Shown: positions 8,844 through 18,283, counted from the first letter of the stretch. The stretch is 64,000 nt of DNA from JALOLG01 sp963776935 (GCA_963776935.1 CAVZOP010000002.1:496001-560000), one strand, 5' to 3'. The notes: generated by a model not told the origin, from the letters alone. Program-made: numbers and translations.

Positions 8844-9373
8844 CGCATCTTCTTGAGCAGGTTGAGGAGGTCGTCGGCGTGTTCCTCCTCGACGGCGAGG
8901 ATCTCCTCCATCATGCGACGCGTCGTCGGATCGTCGTCACCGAGCCATTTGATGATCTCGTTGTAGGACTGGATCGCGATCCGTTCGGCGACGAGATCCT
9001 CCTTCACCATCTCGAGCAGATCGCTCGACGCGTCGTACTCACTGTGGCTGCGTGAGGCGAGCCCCTCCGGATCGAAGTTGGGTTCGCCCTGCAGTTGTGT
9101 GATCCGCAACGCGATCTGGTCGGCATGTTGCTGCTCCTCCGTGGCGTGCTGGAGGAACTCGGCGGCCACCGGCGCGGCATCGAGGCCCTGGGCGGTGTAG
9201 AAGTGGCGCTTGTAGCGCAGCACGCACACGAGCTCTGTGGCGAGCGCCTCATTGAGCACCTCGATCACACGCTCGCGGTCGGCGCCGTAGGCCTCCGTGA
9301 TCGGCCCCTGCTCGATTGACGCGCGGGCGCGGTCGCGCAGGGTCTGCACGTCGGTCATGAACTCGTTCGACAT
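8840..9373 (-). CDS. Ferritin-like / bacterioferritin-type protein
   Basis: 177 residues from ATG 9373. It is a four-helix ferritin-like fold with metal ligands in ATELVCVLRY, EEQQHADQ and VEEEHADDL, spaced as in bacterioferritin diiron sites. Likely role: iron binding or peroxide-linked iron oxidation in the cytoplasm. It is the first gene of a pair with the isochorismatase-like gene. Confidence 0.85.
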   Translation of the reverse strand: MSNEFMTDVQTLRDRARASIEQGPITEAYGADRERVIEVLNEALATELVCVLRYKRHFYTAQGLDAAPVAAEFLQHATEEQQHADQIALRITQLQGEPNFDPEGLASRSHSEYDASSDLLEMVKEDLVAERIAIQSYNEIIKWLGDDDPTTRRMMEEILAVEEEHADDLLNLLKKMR

Positions 9374-9450
9374 GTGTCGTCCTCTCGATCGATCGCGGCT
9401 CGGTTCGTGGTCATCTTTCCACGCCCCTGACGGAGATCGGGTAGCTCGCG

Positions 9451-9912
9451 CTATCGCAGCTCCCGCGGCGCGTCGCGGAACACACCGCCGATCCGGGTCA
9501 GGTCGTCGAGCAGCGGAGCGATGGCGATGAACCACATCCCGACGGCGATGAGGACGAGCACGACCACACGGACGCCGAGAGCGGCCGGCGACATCTGCCG
9601 GGCGACGAACTGCGACCACCTGCCGCGCCACAGCGCTCTGAGTGGCAAGGCCCCGAACAACCCGGTGCCCAGCAGGTAGGGGCCGCCGATCGGCGCGACG
9701 GCGACCATTCCACCCGCCCACACGGCCCCGACCGCGAGCTGTCCGAAGGCGACGAGCCCGATCGCCAGTTGACCGAGCACGATCACGCCCCGCGCGAGCT
9801 GGCCGATGGCGACGACGCCGGTGGCGCCCTGGCCGATCGCGATCACGCCCGTCGGGAGTTGGCCGATGGCGACGAAGCCGACCGGTTGCAGCCCGACGTC
9901 GATCACCCGCAC
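9451..9912 (-). CDS. Membrane protein with a 10-residue GQ repeat, function unknown
   Basis: 153 residues. Residues about 11-62 repeat every ten positions with the pattern G-V-V-A-I-G-Q-L-A-x (for example GVIAIGQGAT, GVVAIGQLAR, GLVAFGQLAV). A Gly-rich hydrophobic stretch follows, then a basic segment and one clear transmembrane helix near 115-135. The regular Gly and Gln spacing suggests a stacked membrane-lying or beta-roll structure. No family name is known to me. The start is inferred from the ORF limit. Confidence 0.65.
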   Translation of the reverse strand: MRVIDVGLQPVGFVAIGQLPTGVIAIGQGATGVVAIGQLARGVIVLGQLAIGLVAFGQLAVGAVWAGGMVAVAPIGGPYLLGTGLFGALPLRALWRGRWSQFVARQMSPAALGVRVVVLVLIAVGMWFIAIAPLLDDLTRIGGVFRDAPRELR

Positions 9913-9993
9913 GTCGGAACCGTACTCATCCGCACGACGCGGTCACCCGGTGCAGTCCAGCGGTGCGGTCAGGGGTGCGGTCAGGGTGTGCGG

Positions 9994-11586
9994 TCAGGGT
10001 GAAATGGTGACGACCGCGGTGAAGGCGACCGACTCGAACTCGCCGTAGCGGGCGCGGACGATCACGTTCCAGGCGCCGGGGAACGTGAACTGCGCCGCGG
10101 GGGCGATGACCCGGCTGGCGCTGACGGGTTCGACGGCGAGATCGATGGCGCCGACCGAATCGTCGGACGGGGCGATCTCGACCGACAGTTCGTCGGGCAG
10201 TTCGCCGCGGTCGACACGGTTGAACACCGAGACGTCGACCTCGTTCGAGCCGGTCCTTCCGGGCGACACCGCAACGATCGCGACGCGGTCACCCTCTTCG
10301 ACCTGCACCGTGCCGCCACCGACAGGTACCCCTTGATCGACCCCGCCTTGCTCGGCCGCGACGGGTGATGAACCGGCGAGGAAGCCGGTGACCCCGAGGA
10401 TCAAGACGGTCAACGTCACCTCCGCCGCCACGGTTCGCCCCAGTCGCCCGTGCTGGGCAGCCACCGACCGCCGGCTCCAGGCGGCCAGCGCCACCAGCAC
10501 GGCGACCAGCCCGACCTTGATGATCAACGTCTTGCCGAAATCGGTGCCGGTCAACTCCGACCACGAGTCGAGCTGGCGCAGGGACTGCACGACGCCGGAG
10601 GCGACGACCGCGGCGGCGGCGATCATGGCAACCGTCGAGAACGTCGCCGCCACGACCCATCGTCGCTCCGTCGGGCTCACGGCCCACCGCCGGGCAAGGC
10701 CGACGAGCCCACCGACCCACACCGATGCGGCGACCACGTGGACCACGGTCGCGGCGAGACCCAACCAGTGTGCCCGTCCGACCGCACCGTGACCGCCGTA
10801 CGCCACCGCCACCCCGGCACCGATCGCGAGCGCGGTGAGCACGACACCCTGCGCGCTGGGCGCCACGCGTCCCCAATCGAGGGGCGCGAGCGCGAGCACC
10901 GCGCCGAGGCCGGCAAGCGCGATCCACGCCGTCCCGATGTCCTGTTCGACGATCGTCTGCCAACCGAGTCCCGTGTAGGCCGACTGGGCGGGGATGCGCG
11001 CCAGCGATGAGGCCACGACCAGCACGCCGCCGCCCGAGACCAGGGCCCGGAGCACCCGATCGGTCTCGGCGTACCGGTCGACGAGGAGCACGAACGCCCA
11101 CAATCCGATCGCCAGTGTCAGGCCGAGGTAGCCGAGGCCGCGCAAGACCTTGAGCACCACGCCGGCCGAATCGTTGCCGCCGCTCGCCGCCGCCCCCGCC
11201 ACGACGGACGCGTCGGGCGCGGCGCCGCTGCCGACCACGAACGTGAACGCTCCGCTCGCCGGATGCCCGTCGGCCGACACGATGTTCCACGCCACGACGT
11301 AGCCGCCCTCGAGCAGGGCCGGCAGGGTTGCCGACGCGGTCGCTTCGCCACCGGGATGAATGGGTGCACCGACCCCTTCGACGGTGGCCCCGCTGGCGTC
11401 GATCAGGCGGATCGAGTCGGCGACGAACGTCACCGCCTCGTTGAACTGCAGGGTCACCGCGGCCGGCGGTACGACGAGCTGCGCGCCGGCAGGCGGGTCA
11501 CTCGACAGCAACTCGGCGTGGGCGAGGGCGGTGCGCGCTGGAGCGACGGTGATCGCGACGACGATCACCGTGGCGAACGAGGCCAC
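9994..11586 (-). CDS. Copper resistance protein, CopC-CopD fusion
   Basis: 530 residues from GTG 11586, chosen because a signal peptide follows at once, ending before the mature-type H23 (AHAELLSSDPP). The CopC beta-barrel ends near residue 125 and contains SADGHPASGAF with a second histidine ligand. Eight or so transmembrane helices of CopD follow, then a C-terminal soluble domain ending in a Ytk-like beta sandwich. It probably binds copper outside and moves it across the membrane. ycnI lies directly upstream. Confidence 0.9.
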   Translation of the reverse strand: MASFATVIVVAITVAPARTALAHAELLSSDPPAGAQLVVPPAAVTLQFNEAVTFVADSIRLIDASGATVEGVGAPIHPGGEATASATLPALLEGGYVVAWNIVSADGHPASGAFTFVVGSGAAPDASVVAGAAASGGNDSAGVVLKVLRGLGYLGLTLAIGLWAFVLLVDRYAETDRVLRALVSGGGVLVVASSLARIPAQSAYTGLGWQTIVEQDIGTAWIALAGLGAVLALAPLDWGRVAPSAQGVVLTALAIGAGVAVAYGGHGAVGRAHWLGLAATVVHVVAASVWVGGLVGLARRWAVSPTERRWVVAATFSTVAMIAAAAVVASGVVQSLRQLDSWSELTGTDFGKTLIIKVGLVAVLVALAAWSRRSVAAQHGRLGRTVAAEVTLTVLILGVTGFLAGSSPVAAEQGGVDQGVPVGGGTVQVEEGDRVAIVAVSPGRTGSNEVDVSVFNRVDRGELPDELSVEIAPSDDSVGAIDLAVEPVSASRVIAPAAQFTFPGAWNVIVRARYGEFESVAFTAVVTISP

Positions 11587-11612
11587 CAGACCGAGCCGAA
11601 CCGGGCGCCGGT

Positions 11613-12443
11613 TCAGGGCGACGATTTCCTCCGGGCGATCGCGATCGCGACACCTCCGACCACGAGCGCGACGACGATCCCGCCGACGACCCACGGCCAG
11701 ACGGCCGACCCGTCGTCGTCCTCGGCTTCGACCGTCGTGGGCGGTGCGGCTACTTCGGTCGTCTCGGCAGCGGTGGTGTCGGACGGTGCCGTGGCGACGA
11801 CGAGGACCTCGGTCGGCGGTGTCGTCCCCTCGGTCGCCGGCTCGGTGGCCGGTGCCGCGGTCGGCTCGGTCGCGGGCGGGGCCTCGGTCGATGGTGGATC
11901 GGTGGGCGCGGTCGTGTCGTCCGGCGAGGCGGCCGTGATCACCAGCGTCGGGACCGGCCGCTCGGGCTCGGGTTCGCCGGCGGGGGCCGGTTCGATCCAG
12001 CGCACGGTCTCGCCGTCGTCGTAGATCTGGATCGTGGGGAAGGTCAGCGACTCGACAGCGGGAAGCGGCCCGACCGCCACCCGCAACTCGGCCGACTCTT
12101 CGCCGACGAGCCCGGGCCCGGTCGCGTCCCATCGGATGGTGTCGACGACGTCCCCGTCCACCGTGGTCCCCTCGCGTGTGGTCGTGGTGATCGTCCAACC
12201 CTCGACCTCGGCGGGCACCACGTCGGTGAGATCGGCTTCGGTGGGCATCTGGACCTCGATCGTCATCGTCGCCGCGTCGTCGCGCTCGTTCGGGACCTCG
12301 AAGATCAGTTCCGCCGGTTGGCCGGCGATCGCTTCACCGTCGACCTCGACGTGAACGTGCGCCGACGCGGTCGCCGCGAACGCCACGCCTGCGATCACTC
12401 CTGTGATGGTGGCACCGGTCCACCTGGGCAGCTTCCGTGTCAC
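11613..12443 (-). CDS. YcnI-family (DUF1775) copper-associated protein
   Basis: 276 residues from GTG 12443, preceded by GAAGGAGA. A signal peptide ends at SAHVHVEVDGE, leaving the histidine that binds copper in the YcnI family near the N-terminus. The DUF1775 beta domain covers about 25-170. A long Thr/Pro/Glu-rich linker then leads to a C-terminal transmembrane helix and an RRK basic tail, so the protein is membrane-anchored. It is paired with copCD, as in other actinobacteria. Confidence 0.9.
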   Translation of the reverse strand: MTRKLPRWTGATITGVIAGVAFAATASAHVHVEVDGEAIAGQPAELIFEVPNERDDAATMTIEVQMPTEADLTDVVPAEVEGWTITTTTREGTTVDGDVVDTIRWDATGPGLVGEESAELRVAVGPLPAVESLTFPTIQIYDDGETVRWIEPAPAGEPEPERPVPTLVITAASPDDTTAPTDPPSTEAPPATEPTAAPATEPATEGTTPPTEVLVVATAPSDTTAAETTEVAAPPTTVEAEDDDGSAVWPWVVGGIVVALVVGGVAIAIARRKSSP

Positions 12444-12598
12444 ATCCGTCTCCTTCGCCGTCGGGCAGTCTTGTCGATGTCGCTGCACGTCGGTCGCCGC
12501 AGACGTGGATCTGGTTCCCGCCCCGATGGTGTTCCACGCCGGCCGGCGGGCGACCGTAGTCCCTGCGTGGCGGTGCCCTGACGGTAGATTGACCTGAC

Positions 12599-13084
12599 GT
12601 GGGACGGCTGTGTGAGCGACCGGGGTGCTCCGAACTCGGCGCCGCGTCGTACGGCATGGTGCCCGAAGACCTCTTGTTCTGGGTCGACGCTCTCCAGACC
12701 GGCGGCCACGACGCGGGTGTCCTGTGTCGCCGGCACGCCGACGCGATGGTCGTGCCGCGGGGGTGGACACTCGACGACCGTCGGGAACCGAACCCGCGGC
12801 TGTTCCGTCCGCCCACCGACGCGAGTGGGTCGATCGCCCGCCCGAAGCGGCGTCGGTCGAGCGGTTCGCCGAGCGTTTTGCGCGAGCACGTCGAGCAGCT
12901 CGAGCTCGAGGCGGCGCAGACCGACACTGACACCAACGCCGAATCCGAGACCGAGACCGAGACCGAGACCGATGGGCCGGTATCTCCGTGGGCGCCGGTC
13001 TTCGACGCCGCCGACGATCTCGACGGCCTGCTCCACGTCGACAGCCCACTGCTCGCCCGCGCCTTCCGGGGCCGGGCGCGCTGA
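12599..13084 (+). CDS. DUF3499 family protein
   Basis: 161 residues. The N-terminal CERPGCSELGAASY and the later LCRRHADAMVVPRGW give the Cys-x4-Cys and Cys/His pattern of actinobacterial DUF3499, probably a small zinc site. The C-terminal half is low complexity, with an Asp/Glu/Thr run near 105-125, and is probably disordered. The GTG start leaves no room for a longer N-terminus. The stop overlaps the next ATG by one base. Function unknown. Confidence 0.8.
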   Translation: MGRLCERPGCSELGAASYGMVPEDLLFWVDALQTGGHDAGVLCRRHADAMVVPRGWTLDDRREPNPRLFRPPTDASGSIARPKRRRSSGSPSVLREHVEQLELEAAQTDTDTNAESETETETETDGPVSPWAPVFDAADDLDGLLHVDSPLLARAFRGRAR

Positions 13085-13533
13085 TGGAGATCACCGAACG
13101 CCTCGAGGTGCCGTGCTCGCCGGCCGAGCTCTACGACCACGTCGACGATCTCGATCGGTACCCGTCGTGGATGCGGCTCGTCCACACCGCTGAGCGCGTC
13201 GACGATCCGCACGGCCGCCCGGCGTGGATCGTCGAGCTGCGCGCCAGGGTCGGCCCGCTGGCGCGCTCGAAGCGGCTGCGCATGGTGCGCTCCGAGGCGG
13301 TCTCCGGTCAGCTCGTCGCCTTCGAGCGGGCCGAGCTCGACGGACGGGTCCACGCCCGATGGGCCTTGCGCGCCGAGATCGAGCCGGCCGCCGGCGGCAG
13401 CCTGCTCACGATGCGCCTGTCCTACAGCGGATCGCTGTGGACGGGAGGTTTGCTCGATCGTGTGCTCGCCGAGGAGATCCGGCGCGGGAGCGCGGCGCTG
13501 ATCGCCGTCGTCACCGCCGAGACCACGCGCTGA
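13084..13533 (+). CDS. SRPBCC-family (polyketide cyclase/START-like) protein
   Basis: 149 residues. The start EITERLEVPCSPAELYDHV and YPSWMRLV are typical of SRPBCC proteins, which hold a hydrophobic ligand in a helix-grip fold. It overlaps the DUF3499 stop (TGATG), so both are likely co-translated. Its 3' end overlaps the convergent ABC ATPase gene by 23 bases. Confidence 0.8.
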   Translation: MEITERLEVPCSPAELYDHVDDLDRYPSWMRLVHTAERVDDPHGRPAWIVELRARVGPLARSKRLRMVRSEAVSGQLVAFERAELDGRVHARWALRAEIEPAAGGSLLTMRLSYSGSLWTGGLLDRVLAEEIRRGSAALIAVVTAETTR

Positions 13534-14317
13534 ACCGGCCGTCGGCGCGGCGCTCGAGCTCCAGCGGCAGGCCGAAGCACTCGCTGAGCGACTCGCTCGA
13601 CAGCACGTCGTCGATCGGTCCCTGGGCGATCGAGTTCCCGGCGCGCAGCAAGAGCGCGTGCGTCATCCCCTGGGGCACCTCGTCGACATGGTGGGTGACG
13701 AGCACGAACGGCGGCGCGGCGGGGTCGGTGGCGAGCTCGGCGAGCGCACCCACCAATTGCTCACGGCCGGCGATGTCGAGCCGGGCCGCCGGCTCGTCGA
13801 GGAGCACCACCGCCGGGTCGTTCATCAGCGTTCGAGCGAGCAGGACCCGCTGTTGCTCACCCGACGACAGCGTGCCGAACGTGCGGTCACCGAGCGCTCC
13901 GACACCCATCCGGTCCAGGCAGTCCGCCGCCCGCGCCGCATCCTCGGCGTCGTAACGGTGCCACCACGGCTCGAGCGCGGCGTTCTTGGCGGTCTTCACG
14001 ACGTCGACCGCACTCAGCTCGGACCGGAGCTGGGCGGCCAGTGCCGACGACGCGTAGCCGATGCGGCGCCGCAGCGTCCGGACGTCGGTGCGACCGAGCC
14101 GCTCACCCAGCACGTCGACCGTGCCCCTCGACGGATGCTCGTACAGCGCAGCGATCCGCAGCAACGTGGTCTTCCCGCTCCCGTTGGCGCCGAGTACGAG
14201 CCAGCGATTTTCGCGCTCTACTCGGAGGGACAACGTGCCGATGATGTCCCGACCGCCACGGGTGAACCCGATGTCGTCGAGTACGAGCGCGGCGGTCTGC
14301 AAGCTCTGGAACGTCAT
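13511..14317 (-). CDS. ABC transporter ATP-binding protein (ModF/Uup-like stand-alone)
   Basis: 268 residues from ATG 14317 (MTFQSLQT). Walker A GANGSGKTT, signature LSSGEQQR, Walker B VVLLDEPAARLD and a switch histidine in LVTHHVDE are complete. No permease gene is nearby. The motif ALEPWWHRYD and the overall layout resemble the molybdenum-linked ATPase YlmA/ModF group, so a role outside transport is possible. Confidence 0.85.
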   Translation of the reverse strand: MTFQSLQTAALVLDDIGFTRGGRDIIGTLSLRVERENRWLVLGANGSGKTTLLRIAALYEHPSRGTVDVLGERLGRTDVRTLRRRIGYASSALAAQLRSELSAVDVVKTAKNAALEPWWHRYDAEDAARAADCLDRMGVGALGDRTFGTLSSGEQQRVLLARTLMNDPAVVLLDEPAARLDIAGREQLVGALAELATDPAAPPFVLVTHHVDEVPQGMTHALLLRAGNSIAQGPIDDVLSSESLSECFGLPLELERRADGRFSAWSRR

Positions 14318-14396
14318 CGCCGGTTGTGTACCGGACCCGCCCACGGTTGGAAATGCCCGTAACGGAACTGCAATGGCCACTAGCATCATCCCTGGT

Positions 14397-15626
14397 ATGC
14401 GCACGGCGTGGAGGCTGTCTGTAGCAGTCGCGACGCTGATCGCGGTGCTGCCGGTGCATGCGGGCGTCCTGGCGCAAACCGACGAGGATGCTGCGCAGCG
14501 AGCCGCCCGCGAGATCTCCGCCGCGCGCGAGCGTGCCAACCAGGCCGCCGAGGACTTCTTCGACACCGAATCCCAGCTCGGCCTGATCGAGCTCGAGCGT
14601 GACCGCCTGGTGATCGAGCTCCAGGATCTACAGGCCGAGGTCGACCGGCTCGAGTCCGACGTCGAGCGGATCGCCGTCAACCGTTTCGTGTCGAGCGGCA
14701 CCGACGGAATCCCGCTGCTCACCGACTTCCGCTCACCCGTCGATCAGGTGCAGGCCGATGTGCTCGTCGGCGTGATCACCGAGACCGGAGCCACGACGCT
14801 CGACGACTACGACGCGGCCCGCCAACAGCTCGAGGACAAGCGCGCCGAGCTCGACAGCGTCGAGCAGGAGCTGCTCGACACCCAGGATCGTCTGAAGGAC
14901 CTCCAGCGCGTCGCCGAGGAGGAGGTCGAGCGGCTCCGCGAGATCGAGTCCGACCGACTGCAGGACGAGGCGGTCCTGAAGGCGCTCGAGACGCAACAGG
15001 CGGAGGAGCAGCGTCAGCTCGACGAGCTCCAACGGCGCCAGGCGGCGGCCAACCTCCAGGACAACCCGAACCCCGGTGTGGATGCCGACATCGCCGCCGA
15101 GGCGAGCGGCGACCTGTCGACGCAGGGCGCCACGAGCGGTGTGTCGGCGGCGGCCGGCAGCGTGGCGGGTGGGCGCACCGGTGGTGGCGGAGGCGGTACG
15201 AACCCGCGGGGGAGCGGTTTCGGCTACATCGACGCCATCATGTGCCCGGTCGTCGGCTTCGCGGCCTTCGGCGACACGTGGGGCGCCCCGCGCAGCGGTG
15301 GTCGCCGGCACCAGGGCGTCGACATGCTCACCCCGGCCGGCACCCAGTTGCAGGCCGTGGTGTCGGGCTTCGTCGAGCACCACAGCAACGCTCTCGGCGG
15401 TGTCACGTTGTCATTGCTGGGCGACAACGGAAACCGGTACTACTACGCCCACCTGTCGGCCTACGAGGGTGAAGCAGGGCGGGTCGAACAGGCGCAGGTC
15501 ATCGGATACGTGGGCGATACCGGGAATGCGATCGGCGTCCCCCATCTGCACTTCGAGATCCGCCCCAACCACGGCGTCCCCGTGAATCCGACGCCGTCGG
15601 TGGCGTTGGCGTGCCTCGGCGGCTGA
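14397..15626 (+). CDS. M23 peptidase with N-terminal coiled coil (EnvC/NlpD-like)
   Basis: 409 residues. A signal peptide ends near residue 27 (VLAQTDED). A long coiled coil rich in Glu, Gln and Leu runs to about 215, then a Gly-rich linker, then a LytM/M23 domain. Zinc ligands are visible in HQGVDML and HLHFEIRP with YYAHLS before. It should cut peptidoglycan, or activate amidases, at division or wall remodelling. An ATG eight codons earlier is an alternative start. Confidence 0.9.
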   Translation: MRTAWRLSVAVATLIAVLPVHAGVLAQTDEDAAQRAAREISAARERANQAAEDFFDTESQLGLIELERDRLVIELQDLQAEVDRLESDVERIAVNRFVSSGTDGIPLLTDFRSPVDQVQADVLVGVITETGATTLDDYDAARQQLEDKRAELDSVEQELLDTQDRLKDLQRVAEEEVERLREIESDRLQDEAVLKALETQQAEEQRQLDELQRRQAAANLQDNPNPGVDADIAAEASGDLSTQGATSGVSAAAGSVAGGRTGGGGGGTNPRGSGFGYIDAIMCPVVGFAAFGDTWGAPRSGGRRHQGVDMLTPAGTQLQAVVSGFVEHHSNALGGVTLSLLGDNGNRYYYAHLSAYEGEAGRVEQAQVIGYVGDTGNAIGVPHLHFEIRPNHGVPVNPTPSVALACLGG

Positions 15627-15669
15627 TCGTCGCCGAATCGTCGCGGCGGCCTCGTTATCCTCCCCTGCG

Positions 15670-16146
15670 GTGAACGATCCCGATAACTGGCGTTGGATCT
15701 GGATGGTCGTCGCCGTCTTGTTCCTCCTCGGCGAGATGGCGACCCCGGGCTCGTTCTTCATGCTCCCGTTCGCCGCTGGTGCGGTCGTCGCGTGCGCGAC
15801 CGCCTTCGCCGGCGGTGGGATCGGGCTGCAGTGGCTGTTGTTCGTCGTCGTGTCGGCCGCGGCGTCGGCCGCCCTGGTCCCGCTGCGCCGCCGGCTCGAC
15901 GTGGAGGAGCCCCTCGACGGTGTCGGCTCGCGGCGGATGCTCAACCAGGAAGCGATCGTCATCAGTGCCGTCGAACCCGGCCCGACCGGGGTCGGCCGTG
16001 TCAAGGTCGGCCGCGAGGAGTGGCGGGCAGAGAGCGCAACACGCGTCGGCATCCCGGTGGGTGCCGTCGTGAGAGTCGTCGAGGTCCGAGGGACCTCCGT
16101 GGTCGTCGCACCGGAGGCGTCCGCGGCGGGAGGAACCATCACATGA
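15670..16146 (+). CDS. NfeD-like membrane protein
   Basis: 158 residues from GTG 15670. Two or three transmembrane helices lie in the first 75 residues (WIWMVVAVLFLLGEMATPGS, ACATAFAGGGIGLQWLLFVV), followed by a C-terminal OB-fold of about 65 residues. NfeD proteins partner with SPFH proteins, and the next gene is one, overlapping by ATGA. Likely role: a membrane microdomain or quality-control complex. Confidence 0.88.
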   Translation: MNDPDNWRWIWMVVAVLFLLGEMATPGSFFMLPFAAGAVVACATAFAGGGIGLQWLLFVVVSAAASAALVPLRRRLDVEEPLDGVGSRRMLNQEAIVISAVEPGPTGVGRVKVGREEWRAESATRVGIPVGAVVRVVEVRGTSVVVAPEASAAGGTIT

Positions 16147-17108
16147 TCGTCGCCATCATCTCCGCCGCGATCTTCCTGCTGCTGCTGGTGTTCGTGGCGT
16201 CGTCCGTCAAGATCGTCCAGCCGTACCAGCGAGGTGTCGTCGAGCGACTCGGTCGGTACCACGCGACGGTCGATCCCGGCCTCCGGCTGATCATCCCGTT
16301 CGTCGACAAGCTGCGGTACGTCGACATGCGCGAGCAGGTCGTCGACGTGCCACCGCAGGAGGTCATCACGTCGGACAACGTCGTCGTCAGCGTCGATGCC
16401 GTCGTGTACTACGAGCCCACCGATCCGCAACGGCTGATCTACAACGTCGCCAACTTCATCCTGGCCGTGACCAAGCTGGCACAGACGAACCTGCGCAACC
16501 TCGTCGGCGACCTCCAGCTCGACCAGGCGTTGACGTCGCGCGATGCGATCAACGCCAGCCTGCGCGAGATCCTCGACGACGCAACCGACACGTGGGGCGT
16601 GCGGGTGAAGCGCGTCGAACTGCAGCGCATCGATCCTCCGGTCGACGTGATGAGCGCGATGCACGAGCAGATGAAGGCCGAGCGCACCCGGCGCGCCACG
16701 GTGACGACGGCGGAGGGTCAACGCCAGGGCGACATCACCCGGGCCGAAGGCGAACGGCAGGCGACGATCCTGGGCGCCGAGGCGGTCAGGCAGCAGCGGA
16801 TCCTCGAGGCCGAGGGTCAGGCAGCCGCCGTGCGCGAGCTCGCCGACGCCGAGAAGTACCGCCAGATCGCGATCGCCGAAGGCGAGGCGGCCGCCATCCG
16901 GTCGGTGTACTCCGCGATCCACGAGGGCAATCCGACGAGCGACCTGATCGCCATCAAGTACCTCGAAGCGCTCGCCAGGATCGCCGACGGCAAGGCGACC
17001 AAGATCTTCCTGCCCGTCGACACCGCCAACGTGATGGGATCGATCGCCGGCATCGCCGAACTGTTCAACTCGGCGGGCGTCCCACCACCGCCGCGCCCGC
17101 CCGCCTGA
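16143..17108 (+). CDS. SPFH/band-7 protein, QmcA/paraslipin type
   Basis: 321 residues. One N-terminal transmembrane helix (about 3-20), then a band-7 domain starting VKIVQPYQRGVVERLGRYH. A charged Ala/Glu/Arg helical region follows (about 175-270) and a Pro-rich tail. Length and order fit QmcA-like proteins that oligomerise on the membrane. It is translationally coupled to the NfeD-like gene. Confidence 0.92.
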   Translation: MIVAIISAAIFLLLLVFVASSVKIVQPYQRGVVERLGRYHATVDPGLRLIIPFVDKLRYVDMREQVVDVPPQEVITSDNVVVSVDAVVYYEPTDPQRLIYNVANFILAVTKLAQTNLRNLVGDLQLDQALTSRDAINASLREILDDATDTWGVRVKRVELQRIDPPVDVMSAMHEQMKAERTRRATVTTAEGQRQGDITRAEGERQATILGAEAVRQQRILEAEGQAAAVRELADAEKYRQIAIAEGEAAAIRSVYSAIHEGNPTSDLIAIKYLEALARIADGKATKIFLPVDTANVMGSIAGIAELFNSAGVPPPPRPPA

Positions 17109-17127
17109 ACCGCCACGGACCCTCACA

Positions 17128-17187
17128 CCCCCTGTTTGTGTCACCGCGACCGGCGACCCTCGCCGGTGTCGGTGACACAAACAGGGG
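17128..17187. repeat. Two-stage hairpin element, copy 2
   Basis: CCCCTGTTTGTGTCACCG pairs perfectly over 18 bp with its complement at the right end; the inner hairpin CGGCGA-CCC-TCGCCG is identical to copy 1 at 8,147. The loops between the two stems differ. It lies between the converging SPFH and rlmN genes and touches the rlmN stop codon. Confidence 0.9.
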
Positions 17188-17188
17188 T

Positions 17189-18283
17189 TCAGGAGCTCGG
17201 ACGGAGACGGACCGGTTGGCCGGCGGCGAGCTGGCCGCAGGCGGCGTCGATCTCGGTGCCACGGTTCTGTCGGACCGTCGCGTTGGCGCCGAGCTCCTCG
17301 AGGCGGTCGCGGAACTCGTGGACCCGCACGAGCGCGGTGCCCTTGGTCGGGTAGCCGGGCGTCGGGTTCAGCGGGATCAGGTTGACGTGCGCGCTCGGTC
17401 GCAGCCGGCGACAGAGCGCGGCCAGCTCGACGGCGTCGCTGGGGCGGTCGTTGACGCCGTCGATCATCGCCCACTCGAAGCTGATCCGGCGGTTCTTGAG
17501 CGCGAGATAGTCGGTGCACGCGCCGAGCAAGGCGTCGAGCGGGTAGCGGCGATTGATGGGCACCAGCTCGTCGCGTAGCTCGTCGTTGGCGGCGTGGAGG
17601 CTCACGGCCAGGTTGACGGGGAGCGGGCGGGCGGCGAGGGCACGGATCCCGGGGACGATCCCCACGGTGCTGATCGTGATGTGACGGGCCGAGAGTCCGA
17701 GATCGCCATGGATGCGCTCGACCGCTGCCCAGACCGGCCCCTCGTTGGCGAGCGGCTCGCCCATCCCCATGAACACGACGTTGGACACGCGGCGCTCGAC
17801 CGCCCGGGCTCGCCGCGTGGCACGCACGACCTGCTCGACGATCTCACCACCCGTGAGATGGCGTGTGAACCCCGCCTGCCCGGTCGCGCAGAAGCCGCAC
17901 CCCATCGCGCATCCGGCCTGGGTGCTCACGCAGACGGTCGCCCGGTCGCGGTAGAGCATGAGCACCGTCTCGATCCGGCTCCCACCCTCGAGCTCCCACA
18001 GGAACTTGACCGTGTCGCCGGAGTCGCTCGCCGACTCGGTCACTGCCGCGAGCGCGGCCGGGAGGTAGCCGGCGAGCTCGGCGCGAAGGACGCGTGGCAG
18101 GTTCGTCCACTCGTCGGGCTCGCCCAGGTGCTCGTGCAACCCGGCCCACACCTGATCGACGCGGTAGCGGGGCTGCCCCTCGAGGAGGCCGGCGAGCTCG
18201 TCGCGGCTCACGTCGTATCGCGATGGGGTCGAAACGGGCGACATCGTCAGGCCGGTCTCGTGGTGCGACTGCGTCCGGGTCAC
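17189..18283 (-). CDS. rlmN: 23S rRNA (adenine-C2) methyltransferase RlmN
   Basis: 364 residues if the GTG at 18283 is used; an ATG 13 codons later is possible. The radical-SAM motif is C125-x3-C129-x2-C132 (CAMGCGFC). VSNVVFMGMGEPLAN and VSLHAANDELRDELVPINRR are RlmN hallmarks. It methylates A2503 of 23S rRNA and A37 of some tRNAs. The GTG overlaps the mshD stop (GTGA). Confidence 0.95.
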   Translation of the reverse strand: MTRTQSHHETGLTMSPVSTPSRYDVSRDELAGLLEGQPRYRVDQVWAGLHEHLGEPDEWTNLPRVLRAELAGYLPAALAAVTESASDSGDTVKFLWELEGGSRIETVLMLYRDRATVCVSTQAGCAMGCGFCATGQAGFTRHLTGGEIVEQVVRATRRARAVERRVSNVVFMGMGEPLANEGPVWAAVERIHGDLGLSARHITISTVGIVPGIRALAARPLPVNLAVSLHAANDELRDELVPINRRYPLDALLGACTDYLALKNRRISFEWAMIDGVNDRPSDAVELAALCRRLRPSAHVNLIPLNPTPGYPTKGTALVRVHEFRDRLEELGANATVRQNRGTEIDAACGQLAAGQPVRLRPSS

